Positions 16,564 through 24,312 of a stretch of 33,867 nucleotides of DNA are shown in pieces (position 1 is the first letter of the stretch; every line of letters begins with the position of its first letter). Under the pieces are notes generated by a model. The model made no database searches and was not told the origin of the DNA. It saw nothing but the letters and a program-made list of their open reading frames with translations. A program made the position numbers and the translations under genes. Origin of the DNA: Nonomuraea glycinis (lineage in GTDB: Bacteria > Actinomycetota > Actinomycetes > Streptosporangiales > Streptosporangiaceae); the NCBI RefSeq assembly GCF_014646515.1, contig NZ_BMNK01000019.1, positions 1-33,867 of the forward strand, in the 5' to 3' direction.

Positions 16564-16764
16564 TCACCGGTCGCCTGTCCGGGTGACGTTACCCCTGCGG
16601 TTACAGAGCAGGATGGTGAGCACGGTGCGGGCGTCGCGGCGGCGTTGTGGGGTAGGGGCGAGGAGCGCGGTCAGGGCGGCGGTGGTGACAGTGGCTGTGT
16701 AGAGCACAGCGCCGATGCCGGCAGTGAGGGCTCCGTCATGGATTAGGGCGAACGCGGTGGACAT
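16564..16764 (-). CDS. Small membrane protein, unknown function
   Basis: This 66-aa frame starts at ATG 16764 with GGGAG about 9 nt upstream. Two hydrophobic stretches (GALTAGIGAVLYTATVTTAA; RTVLTILLCN) flank a positively charged patch (TPQRRRDAR), consistent with a small inner-membrane protein. It is divergent from the STAND gene. No family is recognised; the ribosome site and composition are the only support. Confidence 0.5.
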   Translation of the reverse strand: MSTAFALIHDGALTAGIGAVLYTATVTTAALTALLAPTPQRRRDARTVLTILLCNRRGNVTRTGDR

Positions 16765-16890
16765 TGAGGACTCCCTGGCCGGTTGAGCGGGTGGTGTCCT
16801 TCAGTTCTCGGGTGTCCGGTGGGTGTTCGACGACCCCGGTGTCGGCTACGGTCTTACCGTGTCCAGCTCATCCCTGGTGACGAAGTGTCC

Positions 16891-16920
16891 GGTCCGGTCC
16901 GGGTCCGGTCCGGGTCCGGA
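16891..16920. repeat. 11-bp GC-rich tandem repeat upstream of the STAND gene
   Basis: GGTCCGGTCCG occurs at 16891-16901 and 16902-16912, with a partial third copy to about 16919. It lies 19-48 nt before ATG 16939. Direct repeats with an 11-bp period are typical of SARP-type binding sites, but this may simply be a low-complexity expansion. Confidence 0.5.
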
Positions 16921-16938
16921 CGCCGGTTGCGGTGTGCG

Positions 16939-19278
16939 ATGACCGAGAGCCCGCCCTCGGCTGCCGAGCAGTTCTTCGCCGCGCTGAGAGAGTTACGGCA
17001 GGCGACCGTCGCCGTCTCCTACGCCATGTTGGCGCGGCAGGCCGCCGCGCAGCAGCCGCCGCTGAAGATCAGCGGCCAGCGGTTGAGTGACTGGTTCCTC
17101 GGCAATGCGCTGCCCGCCGATCCCGCCGTCGTGCGTTTCCTGGTCGAATACCTCCAGTCACGCGCCACCCGCGCCAGCGGCTACCAGCAGCGTCCGCTGT
17201 CGTGGTGGCTGAGCCTTCACCAACACGCCGCGCAGCAGCGGCAGAACAATCGCGACGATGGCGGGCACGGTGCGGTCCTATCCCGTAGTCATCGGCTGCC
17301 TAAGGTGTGGCGGGTACCTACCCGGAACGCCTCGTTCACCGGCCGGGTGGAGGCTTTGAACACCGTGCGGCTGAGGCTGCAGACCGGTCTGACTCCGTCC
17401 ATCGCCGTGCTGCACGGCATCGGCGGAGTGGGCAAGACCAGCCTGGCCGTCGAGTACGCCCACCGGCACGCCGACTTGCTTGACGTCATCTGGTGGGTCG
17501 ACGCGGAGGAGCCCGCATCGGCAATTGACCAGTTCGCGGCGCTGGCCGTCGAGTTGGGCGTAACGTCCGAGCACACCATGGCCAAGCGCGGTGCCGCCGA
17601 GGCTCGCAACTGGCTGCAACGTCACGTAGGCTGGCTCGTGATCCTGGACGACATACCGAGTTCCGATCTGGCCCGCGACCTCATCCCGGCCGGGCCGGGC
17701 CGGGTTCTCATCACCTCCAGGGACACTCGATGGAGCACAATCGGGGCGGTGGTCGACGTAGATGTGTTCTCCCGCGAGGAGTCTGTCTCCCTCCTGAAAA
17801 CTCAGAACGTGGCGATGAGCGATAGCGACGCCGATCGTGTCGCGGCGGCCGTAGACGACCTGCCGTTGGCCGTGGCACAGGCGGCGGGATTCATCAGCGA
17901 GACCGGGATGCCGGCCGGTGAGTACGTCAGCGAACTGGAGACGCACGCGAACGATCTACTGGGCGAGGGCCGCCCGGCGACCTATCCGCGATCGGCCGCC
18001 TCAGTCGTGGCGCTCTCCCTGGAGCGGCTGGCCGGAACGGACCAGGTGGCGCTCGGGCTGCTGCGACTCTGCGTCTTCCTCGGCCCTGACCCGGTTCCGG
18101 TGTCGTGGTTCGCCGGTGCCGAGCCGATGCGGCCGGTCCAGCTCCGGGTTGTGGTGGGCCGGCTTGTCCGGATGGGACTCGCACGCCGCACTCCGGCGGG
18201 TGACGCGCTGATCGTGCACCGGACCACTGCGGCCATCGTCCGCGACATCCTGCCGGCATCCGAACGGCGTGCGCTGCGGACACGCCTCCAGGAAATCCTC
18301 GTGTCGGTCCGGCCGGGCGAGCCGGACGTGGTGCATGCCTGGCCGGCCTGGGCGTTGCTCGCCCCGCACGCCGCCTTCCTGCAGAACGTCTCGTCAGGTG
18401 CGGAGGAGATCGAATCGCCGGAGTTCCGGGCGTTGATCTTGTCCGCCGCCCGCTATCTGGAGCTCGCCGGGCACGGGCGCGCCGCGAACGAGATGGCGGC
18501 GCGAGCGCGGGAGCGCTGGTCCGCAACGCTCGGCGATGACCATTTCGACACGATGCGGGCCGCGCAGCGCCAGTCCGCCACCCTTCCGCCCGCCCATCCG
18601 GACGCGTTGCGGATCGAGGAAGAGCTGTATGCGCGAAGGGTCCGGCTGCTTGGCCCGGATGATCCGGACACCTTGGCGAGCGCCAGCAATCTGGCGATGG
18701 CGCTTGCCGACCTCGGCCAGCACGAGGCCGCTCGTGGGTTGGACGAAGAAACCCTGGCCCGCCGACGCCGGGTCTTCGGCCCGGACGACAACCGCACGCT
18801 CATCTCGATGGACAACCTGGCCAACCGGCTTTCGGGTCTCGGTGATCCCCAGGGCGCGAAGGTCCTCCGGGATGGCGTTCTGGCCGCGCGCCAACGTGTG
18901 CTGGGCGACGACCATCCGGACACCCTGCGGTCTCGGCTAGGGCTGGCCCGCGACCTGGCCCGGCTCGGCCGCCTGGCTGAGGCCGCAGAGATCGGCGACG
19001 CCACTCTCGCCGATGCCACCCGTTCACTCGGCACAGATCATCGTTTGACCTTGACCGCCGCCGACACCGTGGCCGGCATCCTGCGCGAGCGGGGCGACAC
19101 CGCGCAGGCCCGGCTGCTTGGCGAGGACATCCTGGCCCGGCGCCGGGCGACGCTCGGCGCTGACCATCCGGAAACCGTGGGATCGGCCGTCCTTCTTGCC
19201 ACCGACCTGGCCGCGCTGGGCGAAACGGCGGCAGCCGAGGACCTCCGGCGGCAGTTCGCGCTCGAGCCGCCGACCTAG
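16939..19278 (+). CDS. STAND-type NTPase with C-terminal tetratricopeptide repeats
   Basis: The product is about 779 aa from ATG 16939. Residues ~1-110 form an actinobacterial helical domain (SAAEQFFAALRELRQATVAV ... ISGQRLSDWFLG) resembling an HTH-like fold. An NB-ARC ATPase follows, with Walker A (HGIGGVGKTSLAVEYA), Walker B (WLVILDDI) and sensor loop (RVLITSRDTRWS). A winged-helix segment comes next (LLRLCVFLGPDPVPVSWFAG). The C-terminal ~250 residues are TPR-like repeats of the kinesin-light-chain type (LGPDDPDTLASASNLAMALA; LGDDHPDTLRSRLGLARDLA). Such proteins act as signal-responsive switches; the ligand is unknown. The frame is open to 16783, so a longer N-terminus covering the tandem repeat is possible. 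Its position just before the peptide cluster may be chance. Confidence 0.85.
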   Translation: MTESPPSAAEQFFAALRELRQATVAVSYAMLARQAAAQQPPLKISGQRLSDWFLGNALPADPAVVRFLVEYLQSRATRASGYQQRPLSWWLSLHQHAAQQRQNNRDDGGHGAVLSRSHRLPKVWRVPTRNASFTGRVEALNTVRLRLQTGLTPSIAVLHGIGGVGKTSLAVEYAHRHADLLDVIWWVDAEEPASAIDQFAALAVELGVTSEHTMAKRGAAEARNWLQRHVGWLVILDDIPSSDLARDLIPAGPGRVLITSRDTRWSTIGAVVDVDVFSREESVSLLKTQNVAMSDSDADRVAAAVDDLPLAVAQAAGFISETGMPAGEYVSELETHANDLLGEGRPATYPRSAASVVALSLERLAGTDQVALGLLRLCVFLGPDPVPVSWFAGAEPMRPVQLRVVVGRLVRMGLARRTPAGDALIVHRTTAAIVRDILPASERRALRTRLQEILVSVRPGEPDVVHAWPAWALLAPHAAFLQNVSSGAEEIESPEFRALILSAARYLELAGHGRAANEMAARARERWSATLGDDHFDTMRAAQRQSATLPPAHPDALRIEEELYARRVRLLGPDDPDTLASASNLAMALADLGQHEAARGLDEETLARRRRVFGPDDNRTLISMDNLANRLSGLGDPQGAKVLRDGVLAARQRVLGDDHPDTLRSRLGLARDLARLGRLAEAAEIGDATLADATRSLGTDHRLTLTAADTVAGILRERGDTAQARLLGEDILARRRATLGADHPETVGSAVLLATDLAALGETAAAEDLRRQFALEPPT

Positions 19279-19672
19279 ACGTCCGGGCACCTGCCTGACT
19301 ACCTGACCAGTAGGAACGGCCACGCCACGGCCGAGAAACTTGGCCGAGCGCATCTCTCCGCCACATGTCCGCAGGTGAGGACCGACCCGAAAGCTTGATC
19401 TTGGGAGCGGCTCGGCCGCTGATCCTCTCTGCGGAGGGACGGACCGGACTGGCGACGCGGGCGGGCGGGCGGACGTCGTACGGAAAGGTTGCTTGGTGGA
19501 TGGGATTTTTCGCTGGGCGGAAGAGGGTTCACATCCGCCGTCATTCCTACGATCATGTGTCAAGTCGGGCGTCAAAAACTCAGGTTCTGGGTCGTCCTGA
19601 TCACTCTTGTCCGCTGTAATCGTTGTCAGCTAGGTCTGCTGTAATCGTTGTCAGTTCGGAGAACGGGCACAG
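19279..19672. other. Intergenic region ahead of the BTAD regulator
   Basis: This 394-bp stretch has no convincing gene. Its 3' end carries two 17-bp direct repeats immediately upstream of the regulator start; the rest shows nothing I can name. Confidence 0.5.
19613..19654 (+). promoter_or_regulatory. 17-bp direct repeats upstream of the BTAD regulator
   Basis: GCTGTAATCGTTGTCAG occurs twice without mismatch (19613-19629 and 19638-19654), 25 bp apart. The second copy ends 18 nt before ATG 19673. It is AT-richer than its surroundings. The location suggests an operator or activator site for this gene, possibly autoregulatory. Alternatively a short duplication has copied part of the promoter. 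Confidence 0.6.
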
Positions 19673-21460
19673 ATGAGCGAAGAGTACGTCGCCGTGCTGG
19701 GCACGGTCGGCCTGATGAGGGACGGGGTTCTGCACACCCCGCGGGCTCCGTTGCTCCGGGCCCTGCTGGGGTTGCTGGGCGCGGGCCAGGCGCCGCTGTC
19801 CCCCGAGTATCTGATGGGCGTGCTGTGGCGGCACGACCCGCCGCACGACCCGCGTAGCGCCCTGCACCTGGCGATGTCCAGGCTGCGCAACTACCTGCGC
19901 GCGAACGGGACCCAGATCGGGGTCGCCACGACGGACGCCGGTTACCGCCTCGACGCGGGCCGCACCGACCTGGTGCTGTTCCGGGAGTGGACGGCCGGGT
20001 CGGGGGCGTCGTTCGAAGCGCTGTCGAGGGCGCTGGACCTGTGGCGCGGGCGCCCGTTCGCCAACGTCCCGGGCAAGCGGTGCGACAGCCGCCTGGTGGA
20101 CGTCCTCCTCAGCGAGCGCGACGCGGTGACCATCCGCGCCGCCCGCGCGGCGCTGGACCAGGGGGCTGCCGCGGCCGCGGTCGCGCTGGCCGAGCCGCTG
20201 TGCCATGCCGAGTCGCTGGACGAGGCGGCGCACGCGGTCCTGATCGAGGCGCTCGTGGCCGCCGGCAGACAGGGCGCGGCGGCACTGGTGTACGACGAGA
20301 TCCGGCGGCGGCTGGCGGCGGAGCTGGGCATCGGACCGGGGACGCTCCTGCGGCAGGCGCACCTGGCCTGCCTGGACGAGCCACCGCGGCACGACGGGCG
20401 GGGCGCCTGCCGTGCCCGCCGCCCGGCCATGGACCACCTGCTGGGCCGGCAGGAGGAGCTGGCGCGGATGGCCGAGCTGCTCGCCGGGCATCGCGTCGTC
20501 ACGATCATCGGGCCGCCCGGCGTCGGCAAGGCCAGTTTCGCCGCGCGGTTCGCGGCCGACGCCGCCGGGCTCGGTTTCGCCGGCGTCCACCACCTGCGTC
20601 TGGCCGAGCCGGCCGCTCACGGGCCGGCGCAGGAGGGGATCCAGGTGCAGGAGGCGGTCCAGGAGCCGGGGGACTCCATGCTGGTGATCGACAGCGGCCC
20701 CTGTTCCTCCGGCCGGGTCCGGGGTGTCGTCGAGCGGCTGATCCGGGAGCGCGGCCCGCGGGCCGTCCTGGTGGCCGCGGTCCGCCCGCTCGGCATCTCG
20801 GGCGAGGTCATCTGGGCGTTGCGCCCGCTCGACCCCGCCTCGGCGGAGCTGCTGTTCCGCCGGCGGGCCGGCGAGGCCGTGCCCGGGCTGGCGCTGGCGG
20901 AGCGGGAGCAGCCCTACGTGCGTGAGCTGTGCCGGCAGGCGGACGGGCTGCCCGCCGTCGTGGAGAGCCTCGCCTCTCTGCTGCGGACCTTCCCCCCGCG
21001 GGAGCTGGCCCGGCACGCCGCCGCGAACCTGGGCGCGCTCATCGACGGCGCCAACCCGCCCGCCGCGCGCTTCACCGCCGGCCTGGATCGGGTCTGGCAC
21101 GAGCTCACCGCGCCCCAGCGGGCCATGCTGCTCAGGCTGGCCGTCCTGCGCCGCGACTTCGGCCTGGAGGACATCGGTACGGACTGCACGCAGGAGGCCG
21201 GCCGGCCGGTCCAAGCCGGGACGGTGCTCAACTCGCTGGTGGCGCTGGTGGACTGCGGCCTGGTGCTGCCCTTCGAGGCCGGGGCCAGCCGCAGGTACCG
21301 GCTGCTCGACCCGATCAGGGCGATGATCGTCCACCGGTATGCGGCACAGGCGGCCCTGACGGCCGTGGGGCCGCCGCAGGCCGGTGGGCGAGCGTGGTGG
21401 GACTCCATCCGTACAGGTCGGCCGGTCTCGGAGCTGTCGTTGATCAGGTCGGATTGTTGA
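19673..21460 (+). CDS. SARP/AfsR-like regulator (BTAD + NB-ARC), third in the peptide region
   Basis: The 595-aa product has an N-terminal winged-helix OmpR-like DNA-binding domain (residues ~5-90; LMGVLWRHDPPHDPRSALHL, AMSRLRNYLR). A bacterial transcriptional activator domain follows (~95-240; LDLWRGRPFANVPG ... AAELGIGPGTLLRQAHLACL). An NB-ARC-like ATPase has P-loop GPPGVGKAS, then TSR-less sensor regions and a winged-helix tail (LLRLAVLRRDFGLEDIG). It has no C-terminal TPR, unlike AfsR. It is more distant from the two minus-strand SARPs than they are from each other. It converges on peptide A (86 nt between stops). Regulators of this class usually activate specialised-metabolite genes, so control of the neighbouring peptide system is the natural inference. 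Confidence 0.85.
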   Translation: MSEEYVAVLGTVGLMRDGVLHTPRAPLLRALLGLLGAGQAPLSPEYLMGVLWRHDPPHDPRSALHLAMSRLRNYLRANGTQIGVATTDAGYRLDAGRTDLVLFREWTAGSGASFEALSRALDLWRGRPFANVPGKRCDSRLVDVLLSERDAVTIRAARAALDQGAAAAAVALAEPLCHAESLDEAAHAVLIEALVAAGRQGAAALVYDEIRRRLAAELGIGPGTLLRQAHLACLDEPPRHDGRGACRARRPAMDHLLGRQEELARMAELLAGHRVVTIIGPPGVGKASFAARFAADAAGLGFAGVHHLRLAEPAAHGPAQEGIQVQEAVQEPGDSMLVIDSGPCSSGRVRGVVERLIRERGPRAVLVAAVRPLGISGEVIWALRPLDPASAELLFRRRAGEAVPGLALAEREQPYVRELCRQADGLPAVVESLASLLRTFPPRELARHAAANLGALIDGANPPAARFTAGLDRVWHELTAPQRAMLLRLAVLRRDFGLEDIGTDCTQEAGRPVQAGTVLNSLVALVDCGLVLPFEAGASRRYRLLDPIRAMIVHRYAAQAALTAVGPPQAGGRAWWDSIRTGRPVSELSLIRSDC

Positions 21461-21546
21461 TCGGGCCGGATACAGGAAGGCCGCGCCCGGCCGCGAGCAG
21501 CCGAGCGCGGTCACGTCGTGTCCGCTGACTCTCGTCGATCTCTGCT

Positions 21547-21741
21547 TCAGCAGACCCAGACGTCGACGTACGTGCAGCCGGTGCACCCGGTCATTCCGCC
21601 GACCACATGGCACAACTTCCGCTTCCGCACCAGGTTCTTGCAGGAGCAGGTCACGTAAAAGGAGGTGTCGGCCTTCGCGGTCGCCTTCGGCACCAGCCTT
21701 TCGAGTACCCGGTCACCGAGCCTTTCCAGCATGCCTGTCAT
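21547..21741 (-). CDS. Six-cysteine precursor peptide A (RiPP/bacteriocin-like)
   Basis: This 64-aa peptide is a clear paralogue of peptide B (27311-27505). Residues 9-29 differ at only two positions: GDRVLERLVPKATAKADTSF here, with I12 and D14 in B. Cysteines lie at 32, 34, 44, 53, 56 and 64 in both, and CHVVGG (44-49) is identical. ATAKA|DT forms an A-x-A site, suitable for the S26 signal peptidase encoded at 23778-24278. The leader has no hydrophobic core, so the Sec route is unlikely and the cluster ABC transporter is the probable exporter. The mature part would be ~40 aa with six Cys, the last being the C-terminal residue. GGAAGG lies 11 nt before ATG 21741. It is last in the minus-strand array, 105 nt after the SARP stop, behind a conserved promoter-like element. 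I recognise no named family. Confidence 0.85.
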   Translation of the reverse strand: MTGMLERLGDRVLERLVPKATAKADTSFYVTCSCKNLVRKRKLCHVVGGMTGCTGCTYVDVWVC

Positions 21742-21807
21742 GACGATTCACACCTTCCGTGGAGGGGCTGTCTTGATCAGGAAGTTATCGGCAGGGCATA
21801 CGACCGC

Positions 21808-21825
21808 CCGTATATCCGCGCTACA
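21808..21825 (-). promoter_or_regulatory. Conserved element upstream of peptide A
   Basis: On the minus strand TGTAGCGCGGATATACGG begins 84 nt before the peptide A start codon. The same sequence with one substitution and a 1-nt insertion begins 83 nt before peptide B. Here it is intergenic, just after the SARP stop at 21847. Constant spacing implies a promoter (GATATA as a -10-like box) or regulator site, probably for a SARP encoded nearby. Confidence 0.7.
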
Positions 21826-21846
21826 GCCTTCCGCTCCTGGTCTCCG

Positions 21847-23781
21847 TCACGGCCGGGCTCGTCGTAAGGCTCGGGCGCGCTCTTCCGGCGTGTCATGGGC
21901 GACGGACAGCTCCGCCGCCACCAACCTGACCAGGTCGTGCATGCGGAAGCGAGCGCCGGCCGCCGGCTCCAGCAAGCGGAATTCGGTCAGTTCGTCGAGC
22001 GCGGCCTCGGCCAGGTGCGGGTCCACGTCGAGCAGCGCCGCGGTCCGCACGATGCCGACCTCGGGCAGGTCGAGCACGCCCAGCAGCCGGCAGGCGCGTG
22101 CGGCCGCCGTCCTGAGCGTGCCCGCGCGGTCGGTCAGGAGCCCGTAGCTGACCTGGAAGCAGGAACGGATGCTCAGGCCCGGCGCCTGTAACACGTCCAG
22201 ACGCCTTCGCCGGTCGCGTAGTCGCTCGCCGAACCTCCGCAGGGACCAGTTCGGGCGGCTCGCGAGCCGGGTGCCCGCGATGTGCAGCGCCAGCGGATGG
22301 TAGCCGCACCAGCGCGCCACGTCCGCCGCCGCCTCGGGCTCGGCGGCCACCCTGGACTCGCCCACCAGCAGCCCGAGCAGGCGCATCGCGTCCGTCTCGT
22401 CGAGCATGCCGACCGCGATCGGCACCGCGTCCACGGTCGCAGGGAGGGTACGACTGGTGATCAACGCGGCGCAGCCGTCGCTCGCCGGGAGCAACGGCGC
22501 CACCTGCGCGGCGTCGGCCGCGTTGTCGAGGATCACCAGGACCCGCCGTCCGGCCAGCAGCGACCGGTAGGCGGCGGCCGCCTCCGCCGTCGTCGCGGGC
22601 ACCTCACGCCCGGGAACGCCCAGGGCGCGCAGGAAACCGCCGAGCGCATCGGCAGGCCGCAGAGGCGGCACGCCGGGACTCGATCCTCGCAGATCGACGT
22701 AGAGCCGGCCGTCGGTGTAACGGCCGGTCGCACGGTGCGCCAGGTGCAGGGCCAACGCCGAGGTGCCCACTCCGCCGGCGCCGTGCAGCGCGATCACCCG
22801 GGCTCCCGACCCCGGCGGCGCGGTTCCGTACAGTACGTCGTTCGCGCGCGCGAGCTCGGAGCGCCGGCCGACGAACGCCGACGGCTCGGGAGGCAGCCGT
22901 CGCGCACGCCGATGCTCGTCCCCGCCGTCGAGCGTCACGCCACCGGTGTCCGCGAGCATGCCCGTGCCGCCCGGAGTGAGCATGCCCGTGTTGCCCAGGT
23001 CCGTGCCGGTGAGCAAACCCGTGCCGTCCAGAACCGGGTCCCCGTCCAGGATCGCCCGGTGCAGTCGGCGCATTTCCGCGCCGGGGTCGAGCCCGAGTTC
23101 GTGCGCCAATACCCGGCGGGCCGTCGCGAACGCCTCCAGCGCGCCCGTCACGTCCCCACATCGGTACAGCGCCACCATCGACTGGGCGTGCAGGCGCTCG
23201 CGCAGCGGATATCGCCTGGTCAGCTCGCGGAGCCGGTCGAGAGCGGCCCGGTGTGAGCCGAGTGCGAGCCAGACGTCGAGGTGCTCTTCCACGGTGCTCA
23301 GGTAACGGTCGGTCAGCTGGGCGACCACATCGCGGAGCACGGGTCCCAGCGGCACGTCCTGCGCGGCCGTCCCCCGCCAGATCCCGAGAGCTCGCTCGTA
23401 CGCGTCCTCCGCCGCGCGGAGATCCTTTCGGACGAGCGCTTTCCTGGCCAGCGTGAGCAGTTCCTCGAACAGGAAGAGGTCGAGCTCAGGGGGCTCGACC
23501 TGAAGAAGGTAACCCCCGTCGGAGGTGACCAGCCGCCGGCCGGCCCGAGGATCGGCGGCCGACAGCAGGTGACGCAGCCGCATGACGTACGTGTGCACAT
23601 TCGGCACGGCGGAACGGGGAGGTCGCTCGTCCCACACCTCCGCCACCAGGGACTGGATCGGCACGGTGCGGCCGGCGTGCGCGAGCAGCATGGCGAGAAC
23701 GGTGCGTTGCTTGTGCGCCGAGACCCGGACGGGCATCCCCTTGAGCTGGACGCCCAAGGGGCCGAGAAGGTGGAACCTCAC
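21847..23781 (-). CDS. SARP-family regulator paired with peptide A
   Basis: The 644-aa protein (GTG start) has an N-terminal OmpR-like DNA-binding domain (RFHLLGPLGVQLKGMPVRVS; AVPNVHTYVMRLRHLLSAAD), then a BTAD (~97-250, ending RVLAHELGLDPGAEMRRLHR). A Gly/Thr linker with repeated TGxL units spans ~255-295. An NB-ARC ATPase (RRVLILDNAADAAQ, LITSRTLP) and an AfsR-like winged helix (FRMHDLVRLVAAEL) follow. The P-loop reads HGAGGVGTSALAL, so the Walker A lysine is replaced by Thr; ATP binding may be lost. The paralogue at 27502-29400 keeps GAGKT. It overlaps the upstream peptidase gene by GTGA and precedes peptide A. It probably activates the peptide promoters. Confidence 0.9.
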   Translation of the reverse strand: MRFHLLGPLGVQLKGMPVRVSAHKQRTVLAMLLAHAGRTVPIQSLVAEVWDERPPRSAVPNVHTYVMRLRHLLSAADPRAGRRLVTSDGGYLLQVEPPELDLFLFEELLTLARKALVRKDLRAAEDAYERALGIWRGTAAQDVPLGPVLRDVVAQLTDRYLSTVEEHLDVWLALGSHRAALDRLRELTRRYPLRERLHAQSMVALYRCGDVTGALEAFATARRVLAHELGLDPGAEMRRLHRAILDGDPVLDGTGLLTGTDLGNTGMLTPGGTGMLADTGGVTLDGGDEHRRARRLPPEPSAFVGRRSELARANDVLYGTAPPGSGARVIALHGAGGVGTSALALHLAHRATGRYTDGRLYVDLRGSSPGVPPLRPADALGGFLRALGVPGREVPATTAEAAAAYRSLLAGRRVLVILDNAADAAQVAPLLPASDGCAALITSRTLPATVDAVPIAVGMLDETDAMRLLGLLVGESRVAAEPEAAADVARWCGYHPLALHIAGTRLASRPNWSLRRFGERLRDRRRRLDVLQAPGLSIRSCFQVSYGLLTDRAGTLRTAAARACRLLGVLDLPEVGIVRTAALLDVDPHLAEAALDELTEFRLLEPAAGARFRMHDLVRLVAAELSVAHDTPEERARALRRARP

Positions 23782-24278
23782 CGGTCCGCTTCCGTCGTCA
23801 GCCCGCCGGACCCGGCCGGCCCGTTCAGCTTGCGCAGTGCCACCCCGAGTATGTGGTCAGCGGGGAAGAGCCCGCGGTGCCGGGAGTCGATGCTGTCCGG
23901 GTTGTCGCCGAAGACCACCACCGCCCCGGCGGGCACCCGCTCCAGGCCGTCCTGCCCGGCCACCCCCGCCGGCAACGGGTCGCCGGGAAGCGCGGCGGCC
24001 CGTTTGATGTTCCAGTGCCGGCCGTCCGAGGCGGGCGGACCCGGCTGGTACGGGGCGGACGGATCCAGCGGTGGTTCGAGCACGATGACGTCGCCCCGGC
24101 GCACCTGTCCGATCCGCCGTCGCCGTACCAGGACCCGGTCGCCGTCGGCCAGGGTCGGCGCCATGCTCGCTCCCTCCACGGTGACCACCACGTACCGGCG
24201 GCGAGCCCGCCAGAGGCCCGCGCCCAGCGCGAACCCGGTGGCGGACAACCCGCACGCAACCCACGTGACCGCGTTCAT
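23778..24278 (-). CDS. S26 signal-peptidase-like leader protease
   Basis: The 166-aa product has an N-terminal membrane helix (AVTWVACGLSATGFALGAGL) and the S26A serine/lysine catalytic pair. Ser38 lies in VEGASMAPTLADGDRVLV and Lys92 in HWNIKRAAALPGD. The C-terminal box GDNPDSIDSRHRGLFPADHI matches GDNxxxSxDSR. Type I signal peptidases cleave after A-x-A outside the membrane; both cluster peptides have AKA at residues 22-24. It lies 34 nt after the ABC gene with a strong GGGAGG site, and overlaps the next SARP start by 4 nt. A dedicated copy in this operon suggests a leader-processing role rather than general secretion. Its chromosomal housekeeping paralogue would be elsewhere. Confidence 0.9.
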   Translation of the reverse strand: MNAVTWVACGLSATGFALGAGLWRARRRYVVVTVEGASMAPTLADGDRVLVRRRRIGQVRRGDVIVLEPPLDPSAPYQPGPPASDGRHWNIKRAAALPGDPLPAGVAGQDGLERVPAGAVVVFGDNPDSIDSRHRGLFPADHILGVALRKLNGPAGSGGLTTEADR

Positions 24279-24312
24279 CGCACCCCTCCCGATCAGTCAG
24301 TGGACGGGCAGG

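Noticed and set aside
16939..19278. FxSxx-COOH-system TPR protein
   Set aside because: The NB-ARC/TPR layout is similar, but no radical-SAM FxsB, FxSxx peptide or partner gene is nearby. The general STAND-TPR call is safer.
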